In this document: positions 34,878 to 47,518 of the stretch, in pieces
Numbering within the stretch: the stretch's first letter is position 1
Layout: every line of letters starts with the position of its first letter
Assembly (NCBI RefSeq): GCF_001029105.3
Contig: NZ_CP011807.3
Coordinates: 992,001-1,056,000, forward strand
DNA from: Pandoraea faecigallinarum
Lineage (GTDB): Bacteria; Pseudomonadota; Gammaproteobacteria; Burkholderiales; Burkholderiaceae
Direction of reading: 5' to 3'
DNA: 64,000 nt
Translations under genes and position numbers: made by a program
The notes under the pieces: generated by a model
What the model saw: only the letters and a program-made list of their open reading frames with translations
Told to the model about the DNA's origin: nothing
Database searches by the model: none

Positions 34878-35492
34878 ATGTCTTCTATGAGCGCAGCGAC
34901 GACGGGCACGGTGTCTGCGATGCGGGTGGCGCCGACCCCAAACCATCACCCTGATGCGAACCATCCCTACGAACACTTCCGGGCCGATCTCGCGACTGTC
35001 ATGCTGCGGCCCGTTGCGCAGCTCGCGCCGGCTTCCAGCGCCCGGGCGATACCGCTTCCTCGCAATTGCGCGTACCGGCAACTGCCGATTCTCTCGGTTA
35101 CGGGGCTGTTGTCCCGGGGGCTTCCGTCGCCGGCGACCGACTTCCTGTTCTTTCGGGAACCGTTGCAGCGCAGCCAGGCGTTGATCGGACAGTGGGGCGC
35201 CGCCGCAAAGGCGGGAAGCCAGTCCGAGGCGTGGTCGCAATTCGTGGGCGAGATCGGCGAACGGTTCTTCCCCGGCAGCCGGAGGCAGCGGATCATGGAC
35301 GCGCTGGTGTTGAGCCTCGATATTCTGCCGCCGCACGACAGGGCCGATGCGCTGGCGTGTCTGCTCGGGGACGGCATCGAGGGCCAGGCTGCCCTGGAGG
35401 AATTCTGGAAATACGTCGGTATGCATCGCATCCCGGAGCCGGACAGACCGCGCGTTGCCCAGTTGATCCGGCAGTACGGGATCGGCCAGTAA
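34878..35492 (+). CDS. Hypothetical protein
   Basis: The protein has 204 residues; the ATG at 34878 is preceded by GGAGATCGAAG. No signal peptide or membrane segment is seen. The C-terminal half is helical and rich in Arg/Leu (RRQRIMDALVLSLDILPPHD, WKYVGMHRIPEPDRPRVAQL). I do not recognise the family. It converges on the XapX gene with one base between the stops. Confidence 0.55.
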   Translation: MSSMSAATTGTVSAMRVAPTPNHHPDANHPYEHFRADLATVMLRPVAQLAPASSARAIPLPRNCAYRQLPILSVTGLLSRGLPSPATDFLFFREPLQRSQALIGQWGAAAKAGSQSEAWSQFVGEIGERFFPGSRRQRIMDALVLSLDILPPHDRADALACLLGDGIEGQAALEEFWKYVGMHRIPEPDRPRVAQLIRQYGIGQ

Positions 35493-35493
35493 C

Positions 35494-35775
35494 TCAGGCC
35501 TTCGGCGCTTCGGTTTTCTCCTCATCCGCGGCGGCTTTCGCCGCGGGCGCCGGCACCCCGGTAATCTTCGGTACGCATTCGCGATGAAACCACACCAGAT
35601 TGACCGGCTCCCCCGCCAGCAGGCGCTTGACCGGCGGCACGGCCTGTTCGCCAATCAGCATGCCGAGCAGACCGATGAGCGCGACGGCCGGCGGCGCCGG
35701 CGAGCGCACGCCCAGGCCGCCGTAGATGATGCCGACGAGCACGCCGACGGCCAGCGATACGAGATATAGCTTCAT
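35494..35775 (-). CDS. XapX-domain small membrane protein
   Basis: The protein has 93 residues. ATG 35775 has GGAG six bases upstream. The first 55 residues are the XapX motif: two membrane helices with LVSLAVGVLVGIIYGGLGVR, SPAPPAVALIGLLGMLIGEQ and the tail motif of small DUF1427 proteins. An Ala/Lys/Glu-rich cytoplasmic-type tail follows. XapX proteins often sit beside amidohydrolase or isochorismatase genes. Here it is 25 bases downstream of the amidohydrolase stop, so the two form an operon. Confidence 0.85.
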   Translation of the reverse strand: MKLYLVSLAVGVLVGIIYGGLGVRSPAPPAVALIGLLGMLIGEQAVPPVKRLLAGEPVNLVWFHRECVPKITGVPAPAAKAAADEEKTEAPKA

Positions 35776-35800
35776 GGAAGTCTCCGAACCGCCAGTGTGT

Positions 35801-37654
35801 TCAGAATGCCCAGCACGAACAGCCGAGCGCACCCCAGAAGCCGCTCTCGTCGGACGCCGGCACGTTCGACGACCACGCTTTCGCATGGGCATGACCATGC
35901 ACGCCGCACGACGTCGCGCACGCACAACTCACGCTCACGTTCAGCGCCTGCTGTCCACGTGGCCGGTACCCCACGCCATGACGCGCGGGCGACCAGTCCG
36001 GCATCGCGGGCGGGAGTTCCGGCGAATAGCCGCTGAAGTCACCGTCTGCGTACACCACCGTGCCGCCGAGCATCGTCAGTACCGAGGTGATGTCCTGAAT
36101 CTCGTCTTCCGGCACGCTGAAATAGTCCTCGGAGAGCACCGCCAGATCGGCGAGTTGCCCGACCTTGATCTGCCCCTTCTTGCCCGCTTCGGACGAGAAC
36201 CACGTATTCGCTTCCGTCCACAGGCGCAGCGCCTCGTCGCGATCGAGCAGGCTGCCCGGTGCGGCCATGCGCAGCCCGCCCACGGTCTTGCCGGTGACGA
36301 GCCAGTAAAGCGAGACCCACGGGTTGTACGACGCGACGCGTGTCGCATCGGTGCCAGCACCGACCTTCACGCCGCGCTCGAGCATGCGGCGCACCGGAGG
36401 CGTGGCTTCGGCCGCCTTCGCGCCGTAACGCGCCACGAAGTACTCGCCTTGATAGGCCATGCGGTGCTGCACGGCGATGCCGCCGCCCAGCGCTGCGATA
36501 CGGTCGATATTGCGCTCGCTGATGGTCTCCGCGTGGTCGAAGAACCAGTGCAGGCCGTCGAACGGGATGTCCTTCGCGACTTTTTCGTAGACATCGAGCG
36601 CGCGGGAGATGGTTTCGTCGTAGGTGGCATGCAGCCGCCACGGCCAGCGATGCTCCGCGAGCAGCCGCACGACCGGCTCCAGATCGCTTTCCATCGATGG
36701 CGGCATCTCGGGACGCTCGACGCGGAAGTCCTCGAAATCGGCCGCCGTGTACACCAGCATTTCGCCCGCGCCGTTGTGACGGTAGAGATCGTCCCCCTGA
36801 CCGGGACTGACCTGCTTCACCCATTGGCTGAAGTCGGCAAGCTCGGCCTTGGGCTTCTGCGTGAAGAGGTTGTACGCCAGACGCACCGTCAGCTGCCCCT
36901 CGCGGTGCAGTTCCTCGATGATGTTGTAATCCTCCGGGTAATTCTGGAAGCCGCCGCCCGCGTCGACCACACCCGTCACGCCGAGCCGGTTCACCTCGCG
37001 CATGAAGTGGCGCGTCGAGTTCTTCTGATATTCGGGCGGCAGCTTCGGGCCCTTTGCCAGGGTGGCGTAGAGAATCGTGGCATTCGGTTTGGCCAGCAAC
37101 AGGCCGGTCGGGTTTCCCGAGGCGTCGCGCACGATCTCGCCGCCCGGCGGGTTCGGCGTGTCTTTGGTATAGCCGACCGTGCGCAATGCCGCGCCGTTGA
37201 GGATCGCCCGATCGTACAGATGAAGAATGAAGACCGGCGTATCCGGGGCGATGGCGTTCAGTTCGTCGATGGTGGGCAGGCGCTTCTCCGCAAACTGATG
37301 CTCCGTGAAGCCGCCGACCACGCGCACCCATTGCGGCGCGGGCGTGCGATCGACCTGTGCCTTGAGCATGCGCATGGCGTCGGCCAGCGAGCGCACGCCG
37401 TCCCAGCGAAGCTCCATGTTGTAGTTCAGGCCGCCACGGATGATGTGCATGTGGCTGTCGATCAGCCCCGGAATGACGCGGCGGCCTTTCAGGTCAATGA
37501 CTCGCGTGTGCACGCCAGCCAAACGCATCACGTCGTCGCGCGTTCCGACCGCGCTGAACGCACCGCCGGTAAGGGCGACGGCGTCGGCCTGCGGATTGGC
37601 GCGGTCGAGCGTCGTGAACTTGCCGTTGACCAGAATGAGGTCGGGATTCGACAT
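35801..37654 (-). CDS. YtcJ-like metal-dependent amidohydrolase with Cys/His-rich tail
   Basis: The protein has 617 residues. ATG 37654 follows GGAG with a good spacing; the frame is open further but lacks homology. Amidohydrolase_3 features are the N-terminal beta-sandwich (LILVNGKFTTLD, RVIPGLIDSH), the metal HxH (DSHMH), a His in ATYDE and another in HWFFDHAETIS, the Asp in GAGTDATR and the C-terminal VGQLADLAVLSEDYF. The last 45 residues carry CACATSC, HGHAHA and LGCSC, a cluster fit to bind a metal. N-acyl or lactam-like substrates are possible for the family; the real one is unknown. It is divergent from a FixJ-like regulator that may control it. Confidence 0.88.
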   Translation of the reverse strand: MSNPDLILVNGKFTTLDRANPQADAVALTGGAFSAVGTRDDVMRLAGVHTRVIDLKGRRVIPGLIDSHMHIIRGGLNYNMELRWDGVRSLADAMRMLKAQVDRTPAPQWVRVVGGFTEHQFAEKRLPTIDELNAIAPDTPVFILHLYDRAILNGAALRTVGYTKDTPNPPGGEIVRDASGNPTGLLLAKPNATILYATLAKGPKLPPEYQKNSTRHFMREVNRLGVTGVVDAGGGFQNYPEDYNIIEELHREGQLTVRLAYNLFTQKPKAELADFSQWVKQVSPGQGDDLYRHNGAGEMLVYTAADFEDFRVERPEMPPSMESDLEPVVRLLAEHRWPWRLHATYDETISRALDVYEKVAKDIPFDGLHWFFDHAETISERNIDRIAALGGGIAVQHRMAYQGEYFVARYGAKAAEATPPVRRMLERGVKVGAGTDATRVASYNPWVSLYWLVTGKTVGGLRMAAPGSLLDRDEALRLWTEANTWFSSEAGKKGQIKVGQLADLAVLSEDYFSVPEDEIQDITSVLTMLGGTVVYADGDFSGYSPELPPAMPDWSPARHGVGYRPRGQQALNVSVSCACATSCGVHGHAHAKAWSSNVPASDESGFWGALGCSCWAF

Positions 37655-37929
37655 GGGAGACTCCGGAGGAAACAGGTGAGGGGCGAAATCAGCGACCATC
37701 GGCGGCCACCCGCGCTCAACGATAACGATCCATGAGCGTATGCCGTCTGCCAGCCACCCACTATCGTCTTTTCGTATTAGCGCCGGTGTCCCTTGCCAGT
37801 TCTGGCGGTGAACGTTCGATGGCGCGTGTGCCAGCGCAGATTTGTCCGCACGGCCGTGCCTTTTTGCGATGCTATGCGTCACACGACTGACGTATACTCA
37901 GGCTCACCGAATCCCTACATCGCTCTTGC

Positions 37930-38610
37930 ATGAATCCGCTTCCGGACAGCGACATCGCGACCGTCTACGTGGTCGATCACGACGCGGCCGAGAACGACAC
38001 GCTTTGCGCGCACCTGATCGATGCGGGATGGCGTGCACGCGCTTTTGTCTGCGCTGCATCGTTTCTCGCCGCCGCGCGCAGCACCGGGCCGGGTTGCCTG
38101 GTGCTGGACGCCGATCTCGGCACGCCGGGGGCGGGCCTCGCCCTACAGAGCACCCTCGCCGCCATGCAAGACCCGATTCCCGTCGTGCTCATTGCAGCGC
38201 GGGCCGATGTCACGGCCAGCGTGCGCGCCATGAAGGCCGGCGCGGTCGATTTCCTCACCAAGCCGTTGCCGGCCGGCGCACTGCTCGATGCTGTGGGCAC
38301 GGCGCTCGCGCAGGACCGTCGGCGGCTGGGGCGCGAACGGGCCAGCATCGACGTGATCGAGCGTGCCCAGCGCCTGTCCCAGCGTGAGCGCGAAGTCATG
38401 GCGCTCGTCGCTGCCGGCCGCATGAACAAGCACATTGCCGATGAACTCGGCATCAGCGAAGTGACCGTCAAGATCCATCGCGGCAATGCGATGCGCAAGA
38501 TGGAAGCGCGCTCGTTCGCGGATCTGGTCATCATGGCCCACAAACTCGGCATGACTTCGCCCGCGCTCTATCACGGCGGCATCGGACGCCATCGCCGCGA
38601 GACGGCATAA
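37930..38610 (+). CDS. FixJ/NarL-type response regulator
   Basis: The protein has 226 residues. The receiver domain (1-125) has the acidic pair in VDHDAAEND, the phosphoacceptor Asp in CLVLDADL and the Lys in FLTKPL. The C-terminal LuxR helix-turn-helix has LSQREREVMALVAAGRMNKH, IADELGISEVTVKIHRGNAM and KM. No sensor kinase lies nearby, so it may be an orphan or receive its signal elsewhere. It is divergent from the amidohydrolase-xapX operon, separated by 275 bases, which makes that operon a candidate target. Confidence 0.85.
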   Translation: MNPLPDSDIATVYVVDHDAAENDTLCAHLIDAGWRARAFVCAASFLAAARSTGPGCLVLDADLGTPGAGLALQSTLAAMQDPIPVVLIAARADVTASVRAMKAGAVDFLTKPLPAGALLDAVGTALAQDRRRLGRERASIDVIERAQRLSQREREVMALVAAGRMNKHIADELGISEVTVKIHRGNAMRKMEARSFADLVIMAHKLGMTSPALYHGGIGRHRRETA

Positions 38611-38686
38611 ATACCCGCCATCGTCGCCATCGTCGCCATAGCGGGCTTGCCGATGCGATACCGGTTGCGGGCGGCGAACCGTCGTT

Positions 38687-39064
38687 TCAGCGCCCCGGAC
38701 GCACAACCGGTACCGGTGGCGGCGGCGCTTCCGGACGCTGCGGTGTCGCGGCGTTGCCGAAGTTGTTTCCTATGTGCTGAGACGTGCCGCTCCAATTGAA
38801 CCGGCCGCCGATCTGGTTGCCGGGCCGGTTCGCAATGTCCTCCGATTCGAGTCCGGGTGCACGACCCGTCCCCGGTGCGGAGGCCGGCTGCAACCGGTTC
38901 GTCAGGCAGTCGTAGGGCGGTGAGCGCTGAGCGTTCACTTCGACGTCCACGCAACCGGCACGCGAAGCCGGTGGCGACGCCGCGCCACTCACGCGAGGCG
39001 AGTCCCCGGCGGCGGCTGCGAATTGCCATGCCGCACCGAGCAACAACCCTGCGGCGATCCTCAC
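38687..39064 (-). CDS. Small secreted hypothetical protein
   Basis: A GTG start at 39064 follows AGGAAG with six bases of spacing. A signal peptide (MRIAAGLLLGAAWQFAAAAG) precedes a Pro/Asn/Arg-rich 105-residue mature part with two Cys (GCVDVEVNAQRS, DCLTNRLQPAS) and a Pro-rich C-terminus. No family is recognised; the Cys pair and composition suggest a periplasmic or exported protein. Confidence 0.65.
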   Translation of the reverse strand: MRIAAGLLLGAAWQFAAAAGDSPRVSGAASPPASRAGCVDVEVNAQRSPPYDCLTNRLQPASAPGTGRAPGLESEDIANRPGNQIGGRFNWSGTSQHIGNNFGNAATPQRPEAPPPPVPVVRPGR

Positions 39065-39358
39065 GGCGCACTTCCTGCTGCGCTCGCCTCTTCGAAAAAC
39101 TTCGCTGCGCTCTCTCGCTATCGCACGTCTCCCTGTCGATATGGATCGTCATTAATTAGGACTCCGACCGAACAAGCATACGTCAGTCCATGTGTTTTTC
39201 GAGAAAGATGAATTTCTCGTGACAAACGCTAGTTGGCTGCGATCCCGAACGTCTAGGCATCCGTATTCGAGAGAAATGTCGACACGGATTGCGTGCGGCC
39301 AGGCGATTCCACAGGCGTAGCGGCAGGCGCGGGTAGTCGTCGGTAAGCCAGGCCACCG

Positions 39359-39883
39359 GGGGCACTGCATCGGGCGCTCGACGAGGCGCAGCAGCAACTG
39401 GCCGCCCACCGGCAGGCGCGTGAGCGTCTTGCGCAGGACGCCCGTGCGTCGCAATCGGAGGTGAAGACGATTGCCGATAAGGCCAACGCGCAGATCGCGC
39501 AGTATCGCAATGCGTACGACGAGCTGCTCAGGCCCGCACGTCAGGCCGACGCCCAGCGCAAACAACTCGCGCACGAGGTGGAAGTGCAACGCGCTGCGCT
39601 CAAGCTCGCGAGCGAGAAGAACGATCGGTTGTACGCCGTCGGCCAGGAAATGCTGACGGCTTACGAGACGATGGACGTGGCGACCGTCGTGGCGGCGCGT
39701 CAGCCGTTCGCCACGCAGGCCCGTGTGAAGTACGGGCAAATCGCGCAGCAGTACGGCGACAGGCTTTACGAGGGCAAGTTCGACGAGCAGCAGGCCATCG
39801 CGGCCGCTTCCGCAAAGCCGGAACCGGTTGCGGTGCCCGCGCCGGCAGACGCCACGGCATCGGCTCCGGCGGCAACGAAGTAA
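39359..39883 (+). pseudogene. 5'-truncated coiled-coil protein gene
   Basis: The frame carries a continuous coiled coil (ALDEAQQQLAAHRQARERLA onward) that reaches back to about 39359 with no ATG and a stop at 39344. The first start is GTG 39461, which would delete the first heptads. The C-terminal region (LYAVGQEMLTAYETMDVATV, VKYGQIAQQYGDRLYEGKFD) plus an Ala/Pro tail fits a family of secreted coiled-coil proteins in Burkholderiaceae. The missing signal peptide and start point to 5' truncation; a shortened gene translated from 39461 is the alternative. Confidence 0.55.
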
Positions 39884-39966
39884 CACCGTGCGACGGGGCA
39901 TGACGAGTGCATCCCCCGTCGCGGATTTTGCAAAAACGCAAGGACAGGACGTTGAGGACCACTGGC

Positions 39967-40602
39967 ATGAACGAAGAAAACACGATGCAACAAGGCAACC
40001 ACGACGCAGCGCAGGCCGCGCCGGCGACGTCGGATGAGTCGTCGCCCTCGGATGCCATCACTTTCTCATGACGTCCGCACAGGTGGCCGACGCCATTCGC
40101 GCCGCCGGGTGTGCCGTCTCCGTGCAACAGGACGATCTGGTCACGCGCCTGCACAGCGCGAGCCACGGTATCGGCTATCAGGTGCATTGGGGCAATCAGG
40201 CGGGGGCGGACCAGTATCTGGACCTCACGCTGAGCTGCCCGCTGCCCGCTGCCCGCTGCCCGCTGCCCGCTGCGCGTGCAGGGCGGCGAACTGCCGGAAG
40301 GGCTGATCAACGAACGGCATCGCTCGCGGCGCTTCGCGCGTGTGGCCGCGCATGGCGAGTTCCTCGTGCTGGAGATGGACGTTTTCGTGGCGGGCGGCGT
40401 GAGGCCCGAGTTCCTGCGCTTCTCGATGGGGCTGTGGGTCGAGATGATGGGGCAGTTCTTCCTGCATCTGCGAAACTTCACGCAGCAGGCCGCCGGGCAA
40501 TCCGCCGGCCACGCCGTGCAACGTGACGACACGCTCGCGCCGGGCAATAGGCTCGGCGCCGACGAGCCGGCGGACAAGCAGGCACCGATGACGCTCAACT
40601 GA
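39967..40602 (+). pseudogene. YbjN-like protein gene with two frame disruptions
   Basis: Three reading frames line up as one YbjN-like protein: an N-terminus (MNEENTMQQGNHDAAQAAP), then from ATG 40068 SAQVADAIRAAGCAVSVQQD and SASHGIGYQVHWGN, and after the repeat GGELPEGLINERHRSRRFAR with the C-terminus EMMGQFFLHLRNF. One change lies near 40065. The second is a GCTGCCC heptanucleotide tract (40234-40275) that adds 28 bases compared with a single unit. YbjN proteins resemble type III chaperones and are stress-related. Translation from 40068 would give only a truncated product. Confidence 0.6.
40234..40275. repeat. Heptanucleotide tract (GCTGCCC)5 plus GCTGCGC
   Basis: Five perfect 7-bp units run from 40234 to 40268, and a sixth, degenerate unit follows. 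Seven bases is not a multiple of three, so each slippage step changes the frame of the YbjN-like gene. Removing four units restores the frame. Confidence 0.85.
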
Positions 40603-41055
40603 AGAAGCGTCGTCGCACTGCGTCGGCCACTAGCGAAGATTCCGTGCCGACGATTGGCCGAATGCCGGTAATCGTTGCCCCCGAACTGGCCAGTTCGTTG
40701 CTCGGGCGGGCACGCTGGATGTCGGCGCGACCGAAATGATCGCGGGCCCGCCGTTGTATGGTGGCGGGAACCCGATCACCACAGCCACAGCCCGCCCGTG
40801 GTTCGAGCCCGTGGCGGCACAGTTCGTTTTAAGCGAAGCGGCAAGCAAACACGGAAGCTTCTTCCCCTCGTCAAAATAGTTTCACAAAGGACTTGCGCGA
40901 TGGGGCGAAGGTCATTAATATCTCGTCTCTCGCAACGACGGCGGCGCAGCGAAAGCGGCGGCGAGGTTGAGGCGACGGGCCGAAAAGCCCGGTGGTTGGC
41001 GGTTTTGGGGCTGGTGAGTTGCGAGAGCGACGAGCGATGAAGGCGAAAAAAACTG
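40603..41055. other. Region upstream of the rRNA operon
   Basis: About 450 bases without a supported gene. Open frames here are long only because of base composition. The last part leads into the rrn promoter and may contain upstream activating sequence. Confidence 0.4.
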
Positions 41056-41084
41056 TTGACGACGACGAGAAGCTGCGACATAAT
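41056..41084 (+). promoter_or_regulatory. rRNA operon promoter
   Basis: TTGACG (41056-41061), a 17-base spacer and CATAAT (41079-41084) form a near-consensus sigma-70 promoter. Transcription should start near 41091, about 270 bases before the 16S gene. An A-rich stretch precedes the -35. Confidence 0.75.
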
Positions 41085-41168
41085 CTCACTTCTCTGCTGC
41101 TGATGCAGCGACGCAGAAAACGAAGCGACGGCGCGGTAAGTTGGCGACGAAGCGAAGTTCGATGCGAT

Positions 41169-41180
41169 TGATCTTTAAAA
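41169..41180 (+). promoter_or_regulatory. boxA-like antitermination site in the rrn leader
   Basis: TGATCTTTAAAA resembles the boxA element (TGCTCTTTAACA) used by NusB/NusE antitermination. It lies in the leader between promoter and 16S. The spacer copy at 43338 is a closer match. Confidence 0.55.
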
Positions 41181-41359
41181 ATTGAACAACCGATAAGTGT
41201 GGGCACTCGATGAATGGTGCGTCTGCTTCGGCAGATAAGCTTTAAATTTATTGAGGCTCACATAGTAATAGGTAAGTTAAGAAATTAACTTGTCAGCATA
41301 CTTTGAGAGCGACCGGTTCTAGCGATGTATCGCGAAAGACCGAAAACAGTAACAGGTTT

Positions 41360-42895
<1,536 letters not shown>

Positions 42896-42956
42896 GAGCA
42901 TGCACTGGAAGTTGAGTGCTCACGCTTATCGGTTGTTGACTGCGTAGATCTAAGTC

Positions 42957-43033
42957 GGGTCTGTAGCTCAGGTGGTTAGAGCACCGTCTTGATAAGGCGG
43001 GGGTCGAAGGTTCAAGTCCTTCCAGACCCACCA
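42957..43033 (+). tRNA. tRNA-Ile (GAT anticodon)
   Basis: The 77-base cloverleaf has acceptor arm GGGTCTG pairing with CAGACCC and an encoded CCA. The anticodon loop CTTGATAAG carries GAT, and the T arm has TTCAAGT. It lies in the 16S-23S spacer as usual. Confidence 0.97.
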
Positions 43034-43144
43034 ACTCTTTCCACCGATGTCTGGTAGAAAGAAATCTGGCTGAGGCAAGGCACAAAAAGCCGCGGCATAC
43101 ACCGGTATGCAAGGTTTTTTGTAACGCCGCATCAGACTGATTTG

Positions 43145-43220
43145 GGGGGCATAGCTCAGCTGGGAGAGCACCTGCTTTGCAAGCAGGGGGTCGTCGGTTC
43201 GATCCCGTCTGCCTCCACCA
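43145..43220 (+). tRNA. tRNA-Ala (TGC anticodon)
   Basis: The 76-base cloverleaf has acceptor GGGGGCA pairing with TGCCTCC (one G-T pair) and an encoded CCA. The anticodon loop CTTTGCAAG carries TGC, and the T arm has TTCGATC. Confidence 0.97.
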
Positions 43221-43337
43221 ACACCTTGGATCTCACATCGATGTCAGTCAAAAGCGCTTTACGTCTGTAGTCAATCCCCCTGTGGTGAGTACGCGTTCTG
43301 TGAATGCTTTTGAATGACAGCAATGTCATGCAGTATT

Positions 43338-43349
43338 TGTTCTTTAACA
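43338..43349 (+). promoter_or_regulatory. boxA in the 16S-23S spacer
   Basis: TGTTCTTTAACA matches the bacterial boxA consensus at 11 of 12 bases and sits between tRNA-Ala and 23S, where a second antitermination site is usual. Confidence 0.75.
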
Positions 43350-43520
43350 ATTTGGAAGAAGAAGTAGTACAACGGAAGCGCGTTAGAGATGGCGCGTGGA
43401 AATTGTACGGGTTGTGATTGTATCAACCAGTATTTAAAGTGATCGAAAGATGACTTGGAATACGGCACAACGCGAATACTCAACCTATGAAGGATGTGTC
43501 GAGAGACGCACTCGTTATAG

Positions 43521-46400
<2,880 letters not shown>

Positions 46401-46523
46401 AACCAGTGTGTTTTTCCTGGTGTGAGTATCGATGTGCCGATACAACTCACAACCCACATGTGTTGTACTACGCTTCTTCCGAATTGGTTTTGTTGGCCCC
46501 AGGCCAGCAGAACATACAAGTTA

Positions 46524-46639
46524 TGCCTGATGACCATAGCGAGTTGGAACCACCCCTTCCCATCCCGAACAGGACCGTGAAACGACTCCACGCCGATGAT
46601 AGTGCGGATTCCCGTGTGAAAGTAGGTAATCGTCAGGCT
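46524..46639 (+). rRNA. rrf: 5S ribosomal RNA
   Basis: TGCCTGA at the start pairs with TCAGGCT at the end to form helix I. The inner region (GAACAGGACCGTGAAACGAC) matches the conserved 5S core. The length is about 116 bases. Confidence 0.93.
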
Positions 46640-46650
46640 CCCCTTAAAAA

Positions 46651-46681
46651 CCCCTTGCTACTCCCGTAGCAAGGGGTTTTT
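46651..46681 (+). terminator. Terminator of the rRNA operon
   Basis: CCCCTTGCTAC pairs with GTAGCAAGGGG over a 4-base loop and is followed by TTTTT. It lies 12 bases beyond 5S. Confidence 0.93.
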
Positions 46682-46801
46682 GCTTTGCGACATCCCTTCT
46701 TCTTACGTCATCGCTAGGCGCCTGTTGTTGGGGGGGCGTCATGAGGGGATTCTCAGCGAGTCCTGCGGGAGTGTGTGGCTGGGGCCAGTAAATGGCGCCG
46801 G

Positions 46802-47105
46802 GCGCTTGAAATGCCATTCTCTTTGCGAGGCTGGCGTGAGAGATTCGCTTTAGCCGAGCAAGCGATCATTTCTCCCGAGATCCAGTGTTTCGGAGGAGGT
46901 CATGGGTGCCCCGCGCTTAAGACGTCGTTGTATTCGCGAGGTCAGTGCGGGCAGTGCGCTTTGGTCGTGCAAGCGACTATTTCCAACGAGATCCAGTGTT
47001 TCCGAGGCAGTGAGTGATTTCGGAGGCAGTGAGTGATACCTCGCGCTTGAGATGTCGTTCTCTTTACGAGGCCTGCTCGGGACACTCGCTTTAGCCATAT
47101 GAGGG
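46802..47105. repeat. Three imperfect 111-130-bp units
   Basis: Units start with GCGCTTGAAATG (46802), GCGCTTAAGACG (46913) and GCGCTTGAGATG (47043). They share a middle (TTTAGCCGAGCAAGCGA-like) and the phrase GAGATCCAGTGTTTC in the first two. The copies differ at many bases, so the duplication is old. Confidence 0.7.
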
Positions 47106-47176
47106 AGGGGGAGAGGCGGGATGATGATCCCGTGCGAGCCGATGTTACCTTTACGCCGCTCATCGGTTCGGCCGCA

Positions 47177-47450
47177 GACCTGAACCACGACAGATTCGAA
47201 CCACGACAGACCTGAACCACGACAGACCTGCACCACGCCGGCCCCGAATCAAGCGAGATCGGGATTTCGCAAGATCGGAACCCCACCAGCGCCAAGACGA
47301 GTCAAACCCGAACCGCACGAAATCCAAATCTCGCAAGATCCGAACCGTACCGGCCTCCAGCCACGCCAGGCCCAAACCGCGCGAGATCCGAATCTTGCAA
47401 GGCCCGGGTCACATCGACCTGCACCATGCCAAACCCGAATCGCGCAAGAT
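47177..47450. repeat. Four 16-bp tandem units followed by longer degenerate units
   Basis: GACCTGAACCACGACA and variants stand head to tail at 47177, 47193, 47209 and 47225. Behind them, units built on CGAACCGCNCGAGATCCGAAT-like phrases recur about every 60-70 bases up to the transporter stop region. No coding sense is evident. Confidence 0.65.
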
Positions 47451-47518
47451 GGGAGTGACGTCAGCTCTTATCCGCATCGGCTCCAGCCTGCGCGCCGGAT
47501 TCCGGATCACAGCCTGCG

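Larger units (their letters stand above)
46682..47518. other. Gene-free region with degenerate repeats after the rRNA operon
   Basis: No gene is supported in these 840 bases. Two repeat families fill most of it: three imperfect units starting at 46802, 46913 and 47043, and short units from 47177 onward. Confidence 0.55.

Noticed and set aside
35726..37735. A long open frame on the strand opposite the amidohydrolase
   Set aside because: It mirrors a clear amidohydrolase with catalytic motifs; composition alone keeps the opposite strand open.
39183..39215. Hairpin CGAGAAA/TTTCTCG as terminator
   Set aside because: No T run on either strand follows the stem and no gene ends suitably next to it.
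40675..41040. Possible gene upstream of the rRNA promoter
   Set aside because: Arg-rich, no start signal, no family resemblance.
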